A stretch of DNA of 64,000 nucleotides, from contig NC_083577.1 of assembly GCF_027579695.1 (NCBI RefSeq), forward strand, positions 65,783,741-65,847,740, written 5' to 3'. The notes under the pieces are model-generated. The model was not told the origin of the DNA. It saw only the letters and a list, made by a program, of their open reading frames with translations, and made no database searches. Within the stretch, counting starts at the first letter, position 1. Each line of letters starts with the position of its first letter. Positions 35,501 through 48,700 of the stretch are shown here, one piece after another. The stretch is from Neoarius graeffei (lineage: Eukaryota > Chordata > Actinopteri > Siluriformes > Ariidae). Position numbers and translations under genes: made by a program.

Positions 35501-38500
35501 GAAAGCAAAGATTCACATACTTTTGCCACTCACAGATATGTAATATTGGATCATTTTCCTCAATAAATAAATGACCAAGTATAATATTTTTGTCTCATTT
35601 GTTTAACTGGGTTCTCTTTATCTACTTTTAGGACTTGTGTGAAAATCTGATGATGTTTTAGGTCATATTTATGCAGAAATATAGAAAATTCTAAAGGGTT
35701 CACAAACGTTCAAGCACCACTGTACGTTCAGCAGGATGGGGCGCCACCGCACTTCACAATCAATGTCCGTGCGCTACTTGACAAAGAATTTCCCAACAGT
35801 TGGATTGGACGTCGAGGAGCCCTTGACTGGCCACCACCACGTTCGCTGGATCTCACCCCTATGGACTTCTTTTTCTGGGGATGTGTAAAACATAGGGTTT
35901 TCGCACGCAAGCCACATTCTGTTGATGCCATCTCATCTCCTCTAGCCACTTTATCCTGTTCTACAGGGTCGCAGGCAAGCTGGAGCCTATCCCAGCTGAC
36001 TACGGGCGAAAGGCGGGGTACACCCTGGACAAGTCGGCAGGTCATCACAGGGCTGACACATAGACACAGACAACCATTCACACCTACGGTCAATTTAGAG
36101 TCACCAGTTAACCTAACCTGCATGTCTTTGGGGGAAACCAGAGCACCCGGAGGAAACCCACGCGGACACGGGGAGAACATGCAAATTTCGCACAGAAAGG
36201 CCCTCGCCGGCCACGGGGCTCGAACCCGGACCATCTTGCTGTGAGGCGACAGCGCTAACCACTACACCACTGTGCCACCCTCTGTTGATGCCATGATTCA
36301 GTTAATATGGGAAGCTTGCCAGGAAATTGATGCTGATAAAGATCTTGGTGCCAGAGTGTGCATGAGTGTCCACACTCGACTAGTAGAGTGTGTGAATGCT
36401 GGGGGCAAACAGTTTGAACATTTGAGGGATTAATATATTTATTGTTGATATGTTATTATTGATATGTTTGTATAATCAATAAAATAACGTTTTGTGTGAA
36501 CTTTTTTTTTCATTACTATATACCTACTTTTGCAGCCCCGTGTATAAAATAGTTTAAAATTTTTGTTTATGTGGGCGTGTACCTGCATGACGATTAAACT
36601 TATTTCATTCCTAGTCAGGTTTTGGGTAAACTGACATTTTTCTATACCTTTACCTGCATTGTGTGTTCATACAGTTCATATGTTACAAGTTTTGAGAATA
36701 AATAAAAATGAAGGTCTAGGCTTAGGTGTTTTATTTTTGTTCCATGTCTCCCTGCAAAAAATAAAGACAGAAAAATTGAAGCCTGAAGGTCAGTATATGT
36801 GGCAAGCTGAGAAACTAATGTTGTGGTAAGAGGGTATAGTAAATCCTCTCTAATGCAGTATGAATGCGACTCTACCTGCAAAGAATTTCACACAATCTAC
36901 AAAAGCTGAAAACGTGTCCCAAATCTCCCCACTCTCCTCTACTTCACATTAGTAAAATACTTTAGGATTTGTTTAGCCTGTTTGGTCAGTGTATATTTTT
37001 TCAGCATATCCCTGCACGTCACGTGTGTCTGCGACTCCTGAAGTTGCAGTCAAAAACTCACCTGATCCTCAGCCTCATCATAACCACATCATTGTTCTCT
37101 AGACAAGCTCATTCACAGTCCATTCACAGTCACCTGATTACTAATGACACCTTTCTGAAAATCACACTGCTCTTTAAATAACCCAGACTGCTGAACACCA
37201 TGCAATGTCTTGCTCCAGCATTGTGTCTGTGATGAACCCATGCTGTTATTATCTGCCTGTCTGGATTAGTGTTTTGCTCATATCCTGCTTCCTGTTTCCT
37301 ACTTCAGTCTTATTTAGATTATGACTGCTTACTCACTAACCTTTCTGAGCATTCTGAGCCTATCCCTTTAGAATGCCTCCTAGATTGGTTTTTAATAAAA
37401 AACAGAAAACCGGCATCTGTTTGTGTGCTTCATGACCCTGTCGGAAAGAATGTTTAAAAAAAATACACCATGAATTTGACAGCCCTAGCTGGTTAACAGT
37501 ATAAATGGACATTTTCACCGAGTAGCAAAAAACATGCTGGAAATGTAAACTTTCCTGGTGCAGCAACCAAGCATTATGCTGATCGTGTTAAAGTACAAAA
37601 TCCAACCAGAATGATTTTGCTACAATATGACAGTCGAATCATATTTACTGATTGTTTATAATTAACATACAGTGGTGCTTGAAAGTTTGCGAAACCTTTA
37701 GAATTTTCTATATTTCTGCATAAATATGACCTAAAACATCATCAGATTTTCGCACAAGTTCTAAAAGTAGATAAAGAGAACCCAGTTAAACAAATGAGAC
37801 AAAAATATTATACTTGGTCATTTATTTATTGAGGAAAATGATCCAATATTACATATCTGGGGCAGCACGGTGGTGTAGTGGTTAGCGCTGTCGCCTCACA
37901 GCAAGAAGGTCTGGGTTTGAGCCCCGTGGCCGGCGAGGGCCTTTCTGTGCGGAGTTTGCATGTTCTCCCCGTGTCCACGTGGGTTTCCTCCGGGTGCTCC
38001 GGTTTCCCCCACAGTCCAAAGACATGCAGGTTAGGTTAACTGGTGACTCTAAATTGACCATAGGTGTGAATGTGAGTGTGAATGGTTGTCTGTGTCTATG
38101 TGTCAGCCCTGTGATGACCTGGCGACTTGTCCAGGGTGTACCCCGCTTTTCGCCCGTAGTCAGCTGGGATAGGCTCCAGCTTGCCTGCGACCCTGTAGAA
38201 GGATAAAGTGGCTAGAGATAATGAGATGAGATGAGATTACATATCTGTGAGTATCAAAAGTATGTGAACCTCGAGGATTAGCAGTTAATTTGAAGGTGAA
38301 ATTAGAGTCAGGTGTTTTCAATCATTGGGACGACAATCAGGTGTGAGTGGGCACCCTGTTTTATTTAAAGAACAGGGATCTATCAAAGTCTGATCTTCAC
38401 ATGTTTGTGGAAGTGTATCATGGCACAAACAAAGGAGATTTCTGAGGACCTCAGAAAAAGCATTGTTGATGCTCATCAGGCTGGAAAAGGTTACAAAACC

Positions 38501-41500
38501 ATCTCTAAAGAGTTTGGACTCCACCATTCCACAGTCAGACAGATTGTGTACAAATGGAGGAAATTCAAGACCATTGTTACCCTCCCCAGGAGTGGTCGAC
38601 CAACAAAGATCACTCTAAGAGCAAGGCATGTAATAGTTGGCAAGGTCACAAAGCACCTCAGGGTAACTTCTAAGCAACTGAAGGCCTCTCTCACATTGGC
38701 TAATGTTAATGTTCATGAGTCTACCATCAGGAGAACACTGAACAACAATGGTGTGCAAGGCAGGGTTGCAAGGAGAAAGCCACTGCTCTCCAAAAAGAAC
38801 ATTGCTGCTTGTCTGCAGTTTGCTAAAGATCACATGGACAAGCCAGAAGGCTATTGGAAAAATGTTTTGTGGATGGATGAGACCAAAATAGAACTTTTTG
38901 GTTTAAATGAGAAGCGTTATTTTTGGAGAAAGGAAAACACTGCATTCCAGCATAAGAACCTTATCCCATCTGTGAAACATGGTGGTGGTAGTATCATGGT
39001 TTGGGCCTGTTTTGCTGCATCTGGGCCAGGACAGCTTGCCATTATTGATGGAACAATGAATTCTGAATTATGCCAGCGAATTCTAAAGGAAAATGTCAGG
39101 ACATCTGTCCATGAACTGAATCTCAAGAGAAGGTGGGTCATGCAGCAAGACAATGACCCTAAGCACACAAGTTGCTCAACCAAAGAATGATTAAAGAAGA
39201 ATAAAGTTAATGTTTTGGAATGGCGAAGTCAAAGTCCTGACCTTAATCCAATCGAAATGTTGTGGAAGGACCTGAAGCGAGCAGTTCATGTGAGGAAACC
39301 CACCAACATCCCAGAGTTGAAGCTGTTCTGTACGGAGGTATGGGCTAAAATTCCTCCAAGCCGGTGTGCAGGACTGATCAGCGGTTACTGGAAACGTTTA
39401 GTTGCAGTTATTGCTGCACAAGGGGGTCACACCAGATACTGAAAGCAAAGGTTCACATACTTTTGCCACTCACAGATATGTAATATTGGATCATTTTCCT
39501 TGACAAATAAATGACCAAGTATAATATTTTTGTCTCATTTGTTTAACTGGGTTCTCTTTATCTACTTTTAGGACTTGTGTGAAAATCTGATGATGTTTTA
39601 GGTCATATTTATGCAAAAATATAGAAAATTCTAAAGGGTTCACAAACTTTCAAGCACCACTGTATGATCTTCAGTGGCATACAATTCAGAGACTTTTTTA
39701 GTTGAAACTTCTTTTATTGACAGGCTGGTCAATTTTGTACACATTTTCTTCACTGCCTAGAAAGTTCAATGACATGCTGATCGTGGGATCAGCCAAATGG
39801 CCAAATGGTTAGAGAAGCAGCTTTGGAGCCAAGAGGTTGCTGATTCAATTCCCTTGACAAGCAGGAATGGCTGAAATGCCCTTGAACAAGGTACCTAACC
39901 CCCATCTGCTCCTCAGGTATGTTGGTATCTGGGTATGTTGTATGTCGCTCTGGACAAGAGTGTCTGCTAAATGCCATTACTGTAACGTAATGTAATCATG
40001 ATGCCACTGGGACTTAGCCCTAGCCTCTACCAAAAGACTACACTGTGCTCAAAAAGATCAGTTTCCAAAGCTTCAACTTTAATGATAATACTACCGTGTT
40101 TGTCATCTTGTCGATTGCTAAAAGCTGAGCTGAGTCTCTGCTGTAACTCAGTGCAACTGTATCAATTCGCTGGAACTCTGAGTCCAACATTTCCACTCCT
40201 GAGACTGAATGTTTCTGGGAAATGGTGAATGAGAAAAGAAGCTCTTACTCTTTTGTTTTTAGGAGCTAACAGGGAAACCTGACCATTATCTTTTTCATTC
40301 CTCACATTAAAGGTAGACTGCCTTTCAGATTTTTCAGGTTTAGGTTGTAAAAAGAATTTTCCCTGACACCCAATTATTTTTCTTCAGTGGACCAAAAGCT
40401 ACTGAATTTGAATCACAGACTTCCAATTTTATTATTAATATTTTTTTTAATAGAACAATTAATGAATTTAGGGTCATGTGGCCCTAAATTCTCTGCTATT
40501 ATTTCTTGCTTCACCGTGATGCAATACAAGAGACTACATCATGCACCACGTGGTGGGCTTTCCCCATTCACGCAAGGCATTGTGGGATACAATTTTGAAG
40601 CAGGAAAGGAAAATGGAGGATGTTAATGAAACGTGAAAGACCGACTACAGTAACGGAAAGTGAGAAGAAAAGACGTTACGTTGTGAAGGAAAGGAAACGC
40701 AGGACCAAACTAATAAATATCATCGGTCAGCGAGCACCTTGGTGTGATCAGCTGTTCATTTAGCGACAGAATGATGTAACTGTCATTGCATGGTTAAGGT
40801 AAACCTGTAGATGGCAGTAATGCAACATTGGATGCCAACTGCTGTAAAACCCCAGAGAAGAAGAAGAAGAAGACACCAAACGGTAAACCTGCACATGTGC
40901 ACACCGGACTTCCTCTGTCTGCTTGACTGCGCAAAGCGAGTGATTTCATGCACATTATTTGCTAAGGAAATAATCCCCTCAAATTAAATAACTTCCCAGC
41001 CACCAAATGGCCTGTTTAGAGATTATAGGAATAAACGTATATCACAATGACCAAATTTCAGAGGGAACTAAATTTCACCGTCTATTTTTAAATGTCACTG
41101 TCACACCCCTATCAATGTCCTCCTAAAGAATCAGAACAGAACACAGCTGCTAACTTCTCACAAGGATAACGAACATACAACATCAACCAACAAATTAGCA
41201 CCAGAATAGCTAAAGCACATCACTAATACTTTACTATAAAAAATGTTTAATGTGTTTCACAGTAGTGTTTTCCTTTAATTTCTAGGTCTGCTGGTTGTTC
41301 TGTATTTCTTTTTTTTTCCCATTTTTTTCAGTAGGGATTCCTGGAGTAATCCAGTTTGTATTCAGTTTGAAACTGAATGTGAATTATGGCATTTTGACTG
41401 CGTGAATAAGAACTATTTGCAAAAAGTAGTTTTACATGACTTTATGCACTGAGTTGCTGTTCAACAAAGGTATCCAGGTTTCCTCAGAGCTGTATGTATG

Positions 41501-44051
41501 CATATTTCTGTTTCCATAGGAACTGAATTTGTGAAACCACTAGAAAATGGGAAGATGTAGAACAGAAAGCAAAAACTACAACGTATGACTAGCAATTACT
41601 ACAGAATGACTACTACACTTGGATTACAGAGGTAATGTTGTCTGTGAAAGAGGGCCATCGCCCCTGTTTTAGAATATACATTACTGGTCATAAATTTGGA
41701 CACCCTTTCTCATTCATAGGTTTTTCTGTATTTTGACTATTTTCTACATTGTAGAACAATACTGAAGACATCAAAACTATGAAACAATATATGGAACAGA
41801 TATGGAATTATGTGATAAACAAAAAAGTGTTTCATATTTTCGATTCTTCAAAGTAGCCACCGTTTACCTTGATGACGCTTTACATCCTATTATCATTATC
41901 TTAACATGCTTCATGAAGTAGTCATCTGGAATGCTTTTCAATTAACGGGTGTGCCTCGTCAAAAGTTAATTAGTGCAATTTCTTGCCTTCTTACTGCATT
42001 TGAGATCAAACAGTAAATCGTAAATAATAAACAATACACTAAATAGCCCTATTAGACAACTGTAGTAATCCATATTATGTCAAGAACTGCTCAACTAAGT
42101 AAAGAGAAATGACATCCGTCATTACTTTAAGACGTGGGCGGCACGGTGGTGTAGTGGTTAGCGCTGTCGCCTCACAGCAAGAAGGTCCGGGTTCGAGCCC
42201 CGTGGCCGGCGAGGGCCTTTCTGTGCAGAGTTTGCATGTTCTCCCCGTGTCCGCGTGGGTTTCCTCCGGGTGCTCCGGTTTCCCCCACAGTCCAAAGACA
42301 TGCAGGTTAGGTTAACTGGTGGCTCTAAATTGACCGTAGATGTGAGTGTGAATGGTTGTCTGTGTCTATGAGTCAGCCCTGTGATGACCTGGCGACTTGT
42401 CCAGGGTGTACCCCGCCTTTCGCCCGTAGTCAGCTGGGATAGGCTCCAGCTTGCCTGCGACCCTGTAGAACAGGATAAAGCGGCTAGAGATAATGAGATG
42501 AGATGAGATGAGATGAAAGAAAAACCACTGAATTAGAAGATGTGTCCAAACTTTTGACTGGTACAGTACATCTGCTGTTTTTGCCTGCTAACTAAGCTTT
42601 AATCACTTAAAGGTGAGGTCAGTGTAGAAACAGCCCATATTTTAAAACCTGGTGGAAAATACGAGAGAGAAAAAAACATGACTCATATCCCTACTGGAAT
42701 GTGATTTATTCCTGACCAGATCCTCAATTTCAAGGACTGTCAACCAAACTGGTTGAGTAAAAGCTTTGAGTAAAATCTGGTTTGCATTATTATATCCACA
42801 CATCTGTTAATATAACAGAATGTGCACTATTTTAGATGCACTCTCTATTTTTAAGATACTCTTTAATGCATTTTCGCATATCACTTAGACCTTCAGCTGA
42901 AGCCTTTTTCCACATGAACTTATTTGAGCACCACTGGAATTGCTGCATATTATTAAAACCATATGCTACTCAAGTTTGCTTTGAAACAATATCCCTCCAT
43001 CCATTATCTGTAGCTGCTTATCCTGTACAGGGTCGCAGGCGAGCTGGAGCTTATCCCAGCTGACTATGGGCGAGAGGCAGGGTAAACCCTGGACAAGTCG
43101 CCAGGTCATCGCAAGGCTGACACACAGAGACAAACAACCATTCACACTCACATTTACACCTACGGTCAATTTAGAGCCACCAATTAGCCTAACCTGCATG
43201 TTTTTGGACTGTGGGGAAAACCGGAGCACCCGGAGGAAACCCACATAGACACGGGGAGAACATGCAAACTCCACACAGAAAAGCCCTCCTCGGCAGCTGG
43301 GCTCAAACCCAGGACCTTCTTGCTGTGAGGCGACAGTGCTAACCACTACACCACCGTGTCACCCGAATCATTTCATCATTTCATTTCATCATCTCTAGCC
43401 GCTTTATCCTGTTCTACAGAGTCGCAGGCAAGCTGGAGCCTATCCCACCTGACTACGGGCGAAAGGCGGGGTACACTCTGGACAAGTCGGCAGGTCATCA
43501 CAGGGCTGACACATAGACACAGACAACCATTCACACTCACATTCACACCTACGGTCAATTTAGAGTCACCAGTTAACCTAACCTGCATGTCTTTGGACTG
43601 TGGGGGAAACCGGAGCACCCAGAGGAAACCCACGCAGACACGGGGAGAACATGAAAACTCCACACAGAAAGGCCCTCGCCGGCCACGGGGCTCGAACCCG
43701 GATCTTCTTGCTGTGAGGCGACAGCGCTAACCACTACACCACCGTGCCGCCCCGTCGCCCGAATCATAAATCATAAATATGATTTTGCAAAACATAAATT
43801 CTTTTAAGGCAAAAGTAGGCAGATTTGTTTTTCACTGGTTTGCATTATCTTGAAATGGCACAATTCAGTACCTGATTGATCCAAACTCTCTGTTGTTTGC
43901 TCTCTTATTTCCTCATCATTGCCTTCATACAGGTCCAAATCTGTGGAAGAATAAAATGGTGTTAAGCAGGAACATATCCAGGACATTATTTGAGTCCTTG
44001 ACAGACTCATAGTTGCAATTTATAATTTTTGTTGACTTTGTGTTACATTTC

Positions 44052-44126
<75 letters not shown>

Positions 44127-45709
44127 TGCTGTCAAGCGATTAAAATATTTAATCGCGATTAATGTCGCGACTGTCATAGTTAACTCGCGATTAATCGCAA
44201 TTTAATCGCACATTTTTGTCACATGAAAAACCATTGTAATTCTCTTATCAGCATAAAAAAGTGAATGGGCTTGCTCACCGTTCGAACTACGGGGGTACTC
44301 GGGGGATCTGAGATTCCCTGAAACAGACATGAGATCCCTTGAAAACATGACTTGGGAAATGTTGGGGGGTCTCTAAAATATTGTCAGAATGATGTTTATT
44401 GACATAGCAATCATGTGTAACGGGAAGCATTTGCATATCCGAAGTGAGCGCACGATGGAGAGCCGCGCTCTGAGACAAGCGCAAGCACCCCCCCCCCCCC
44501 CCCCCCCCAAAGGGAATAAAGGGACCCCTCGAAAATATCGGCATAGTTCGAACACTGGTTGTACCAATGTTTTTTTTTTTTTATTGCAGAGCATAACACG
44601 TCTTGTCACAGCCACTGCAAAGTGGGGCTGGAGCCGCCGATGGGAAAACGAAACCTAAGCCGAGCACCGTGGCTCTTCGGGGGAGGGCAGAGGACTCTGG
44701 CTGTGCAGGGCGTGGCATCATGTCACAGAGCATTAATCTTGCGATAAAAAAATTATCGCCGTTAAAATCGAGTCAAGTTAACGCGTTAATAACGCGACAT
44801 TTTTGACAGCACTAATACACACATACTAGTACATCTCAAAAAATTAGAATACCATGAAAAAGTTCCTTTTTTTCATAATTTAATTCAAAAAGGTAAACTT
44901 TCATATATTCTATACTCATTACATGTAAAGTGAAATATTTAAAACCTTCTTTGTTTTAATTTTGATGATTATGGCCTATAGCTCATGAAAATCAGAAATC
45001 CAGTATCTCAAATTATTGGAATATTCCCTAAGATCTCATCTCATCTCATTATCTCTAGCCGCTTTATCCTTCTACAGGGTCGCAGGCAAGCTGCAGCCTA
45101 TCCCAGCTGACTATGGGCGAAAGGCGGGGTACACCCTGGACAAGTCGCCAGGTCATCACAGGGCTGACACATAGACACAGACAACCATTCACACTCACAT
45201 TCACACCTACGGTCAATTTAGAGTCACCAGTTAACCTAACCTGCATGTCTTTAGACTATGGGGGAAACCGGAGCACCCGGAGGAAACCCACGCGGACACG
45301 GGGAGAACATGAAAACTCCACACAGAAAGGCCCTCGCCAGCCACGGGGCTTGAACCCGGATCTTCTTGCTGTGAGGCGACAGCGCTAACCACTACACCAC
45401 CGTGCCGCCCCGTCGCCCGAATCATAAATCATAAATATGATTTTGCAAAACATAAATTCTTTTAAGGCAAAAGTAGGCAGATTTGTTTTTCACTGGTTTG
45501 CATTATCTTGAAATGGCACAATTCAGTACCTGATTGATCCAAACTCTCTGTTGTTTGCTCTCTTATTTCCTCATCATTGCCTTCATACAGGTCCAAATCT
45601 GTGGAAGAATAAAATGGTGTTAAGCAGGAACATATCCAGGACATTATTTGAGTCCTTGACAGACTCATAGTTGCGATTTATAATTTTTGTTGACTTTGTG
45701 TTACATTTC

Positions 45710-45780
<71 letters not shown>

Positions 45781-48700
45781 CTAGTACATCTCAAAAAATT
45801 AGAATACCATGAAAAAGTTACTTTTTTTCATAATTTAATTCAAAAAGGTAAACTTTCATATATTCTATACTCATTACATGTAAAGTGAAATATTTAAAGC
45901 CTTCTTTGTTTTAATTTTGATGATTATGGCCTATAGCTCATGAAAATCAGAAATCCAGTATCTCAAATTATTGGAATATTCCCTAAGATCAATCAAAAAA
46001 AGGATTTACAATACAGAAATGCCCAACTTCTGAAAAGTATATTCATTTATACACTCAATACTTGGTTGGGGCTCCTTTACCATGAATTACTCTATCAATG
46101 CGGTGTGGCATGGAAGTGATCGGTCTGTGGCACTGCTGAGGTGTTATTGAAGCCCAGATTGCTTTGATAGTGGCCTTCAGCGTATCTGTATTTTTGGGTC
46201 GGGTGTTTCTCATCTTCCTCTTGACAATACACCATAGATTCTCTATGGGGTTCAGGTCAGGCAAGTTGGCTGGCCAATCAAACACAGTAATATCATGGTC
46301 AGCAAACCATTTGGTAGTAGTTTTGGCACTGTGGGTAGGTGCCAAGTCCTGCTGGAAAAGGAAATCAGCATCTCCAAAAAGCTCGTCAGCAGATGGAAGC
46401 ATGAAGTGCTCTAAAATCTCCTGGTAGATGGCTGTGTTGACTTTGGACTTGATAAAATACAGTGGACCAACACCAGCAGATGACATGGCACCCCAAATCA
46501 TCACAGACTGTGGAAACTTCACACTGGGCTTCAAACACCTTGGATTCTGTGCCTCTCCACTCTTCCTCCAGACTCTAGAACCGTGATTTCCAAATTAAAT
46601 GCAAAATGTACTTTCATCTGAAAAGAGGACTTTGGACCACTGAGCAACAGTCCATTTCTTTCTCTCCTTAGCCCAGATAAGACACTTCTGACATTGTCTC
46701 TGGCTCAGGAGTAGCTTGATATTAGGAATGCAAAAGTTGTATCCCCTTTCTGGAAGATGTCTGTTTGTGATGGGTCTTGATACACTGACACCAGCCTCAG
46801 TCCACTCCTTGTGAAGCTCTCCCAAGTTCCTGAATCAACTTTTCTTGACAATCCTCTCAAGACTGTTTTAAGTCGTTCAAATTCTGTAAAGCTGCTTTGC
46901 GACAATGTTTATTGTTAAAAGCGCTGTACAAATAAACTTGATTTGATTTGATTTGATTTGAAGACTGCGGCCATCCCTGTTGCTTGTGCACCTTTTCCAG
47001 CCACCCTTTTCAGCAATGACCTTTTGTGGCTTACCCTCCTTGTGGAGGGCATCAGTGATCATCTTCTGGACAACAGTCAAGTCAGCAGTCTTCCCCATGA
47101 TTCTGGTTGTGTGTACTGAACTAGACCGAGGGATACACTGTGTTCATACTGTTTTACTCAAACTTGAAATGAAATATTCTAATATTTTGAGATGTTTTTT
47201 GTATGTTTTTGTACTGTATGCCATACTGATTAAAATAGAAAAATGCTTGAAACATTTTAGTTTATGTGTAATGAGTCGATAATATATAACATTTTCACTT
47301 TCTTAAATAACTGATGGAAAACATTGAACTTTTTCACAATATTCTAATTTTTTGAGATGCACTAGTATACGGTATATGAGCACTGCCTAAAAGGAGAGCT
47401 CCTGATGAGTGTATGAACAAAATATTTGCAAGAGCACAAAATCAACCTGAATATAATTATTATAGCATATAGCATGTCAGCCATCGAATTGTGTAGTGTT
47501 GTGTATTTCACATTAGTAAATTGCTGCGTTGTCTTGTGACAGTGACACCAATAATAAGATATGCATCACAGTTACAAATACATATTTATTCTTCTCTTTG
47601 CCACCGCATGCCATGCGCTAGAAACAACACAATGACATTTATGGTGTGACTCTGCTGGGTGTCTGGTGAACAGCAGTGAACCAGTGCTTTTACTTTACAT
47701 CATTACTATATAGTTACGATTGAATATCAAACTTGAAATGTCAAACAGTTGTCTGGTTACATCTTTCATGTCCACATGCTTTGGAGCTCGGAGTGCACAG
47801 CTGCAGACTGCAAAGCATGCACAGGTCATTAGGACTAATTAGCATGCACCTGTTCCTGATTAGAGCGTAATCACAGCACAGACATATAAGGACCCTCAGA
47901 ACACACAGACTTTGCGAAAGCTTTGTATTTTGTATCGCTTTTCTGGTTTTGACCCCATTTGTGTTTTTGGACTGTGAGTATTGTATTATCTCTGATATCC
48001 TGTCTGTGCCTTGCTTGACCACGTCTGCTTTTTGACTCTGCCTTTGTCTCCGTTTTGGATCTGCTTGCTAGTGCGTTTTCAATAAAACTCTTCCTGCACT
48101 TACATCCATCTATCACCCTTACATGACAAAAACTATCAATTGTCCAACAAGCTAGTGGACTAATAAATCTGTTTTAACTATTTTTATATGAAGCTGTCGT
48201 GACTATTTTCCATAAAATGTGTTCGTAAATAATCCCATGTTATTAAAAAAAAGCAAATTAAAAATAACCACTGGATAAAACCCATTTATTTTATGTAAAT
48301 AAAGATATAAAGTTCATTGTCCGGTGGTCGTGTTTATGAGATACGCTGCCTTGCACTTATGGTCGGGTTCCCTGTGGTGGTATGTATATATGACTGTATG
48401 ATATCATATAATTATGCAGTCTTGTTTCTGAGTGTAATAGGGTGTAATGAATGTGTGTCTGAGGTTGGCCAACCTGTGCCTCCAGTGCTAAGCTCAGCAA
48501 ATGAGCTTAAGCCACTGCTGTCCATACTGCTGTCCATACTGCTGTCAAGAGCTGTAGCATCAAGGCAAGAAGTGGATAAGACTGAAACCTGAGAGGAGTC
48601 AGATGCCAAATTGGGAGAGGAAGAGACAGATCTGGAAGAAGGGCTACCCAAAATCGCTTCCCCCATCTTTGTTTCAGTCTGTGTAGCCAATTCACTCTCA

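Larger units (their letters stand above)
32658..35722 (+). mobile_element. Tc1-like transposon nested in mariner-like element
   Basis: Terminal repeats of ~220 bp (CAGTGGTGCTTGAAAGTTTG at the left, inverted copy CAAACGTTCAAGCACCACTG at the right), flanked by TA. This is the same family as 37670-39662 and the solo end at 53614-53822. Transposase is split by a 1.45-kb insertion. Confidence 0.92.
32590..36542 (+). mobile_element. Mariner-like element, host of a transposon nest
   Basis: The ends CAGGGGGCTGCAAAAGTAGG (32590) and CCTACTTTTGCAGCCCCGTG (ending 36542) are inverted and flanked by TA. Only ~70 bp of its left part remains before a Tc1 insertion (32658-35722). Its right part encodes a transposase C-terminus and is itself split by a SINE. 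Most of its own 5' coding region is missing. Confidence 0.85.
37670..39662 (+). mobile_element. Tc1-like transposon, near-complete
   Basis: Ends CAGTGGTGCTTGAAAGTTTG and CAAACTTTCAAGCACCACTG, flanked by TA. Terminal repeats are ~220 bp with inner repeats, the IR/DR layout. The left repeat is interrupted by a SINE (37860-38236). Same family as the nested copy at 32658. Confidence 0.93.
43376..45035. repeat. Tandem duplication unit 1 (contains IFIH1 exon 4 copy)
   Basis: Unit 1 holds, in order, a reversed SINE (43383-43756), about 310 bp of unique intron with exon 4, an (AT)n tract, a nested 691-bp DNA element (44124-44814), and the first ~210 bp of a Tc1 end. It joins unit 2 at AAGATC. Excluding the nested element it matches unit 2 along its whole length. 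Confidence 0.92.
45036..45990. repeat. Tandem duplication unit 2 (contains IFIH1 exon 4 copy)
   Basis: Same order as unit 1 without the nested element: reversed SINE, unique intron with exon 4, (AT)n, Tc1 end. The unique part differs from unit 1 at one position that I could see (about 44016 A, 45674 G). Past 45990 the Tc1 continues to full length, so this side is the original arrangement. Confidence 0.92.
45780..47367 (-). mobile_element. Tc1-like transposon with small nested insert
   Basis: Inverted ends ACTAGTACATCTCAAAAAAT and ATTTTTTGAGATGCACTAGT. Transposase on the minus strand. A ~92-bp L2-type tail is inserted at about 46864-46955. Confidence 0.9.

Noticed and set aside
43376-45990. 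Exon 4 pair as a pure assembly artefact
   Set aside because: Not excluded, but the nested 691-bp insertion and SINE differences between units make a simple artefact less likely.
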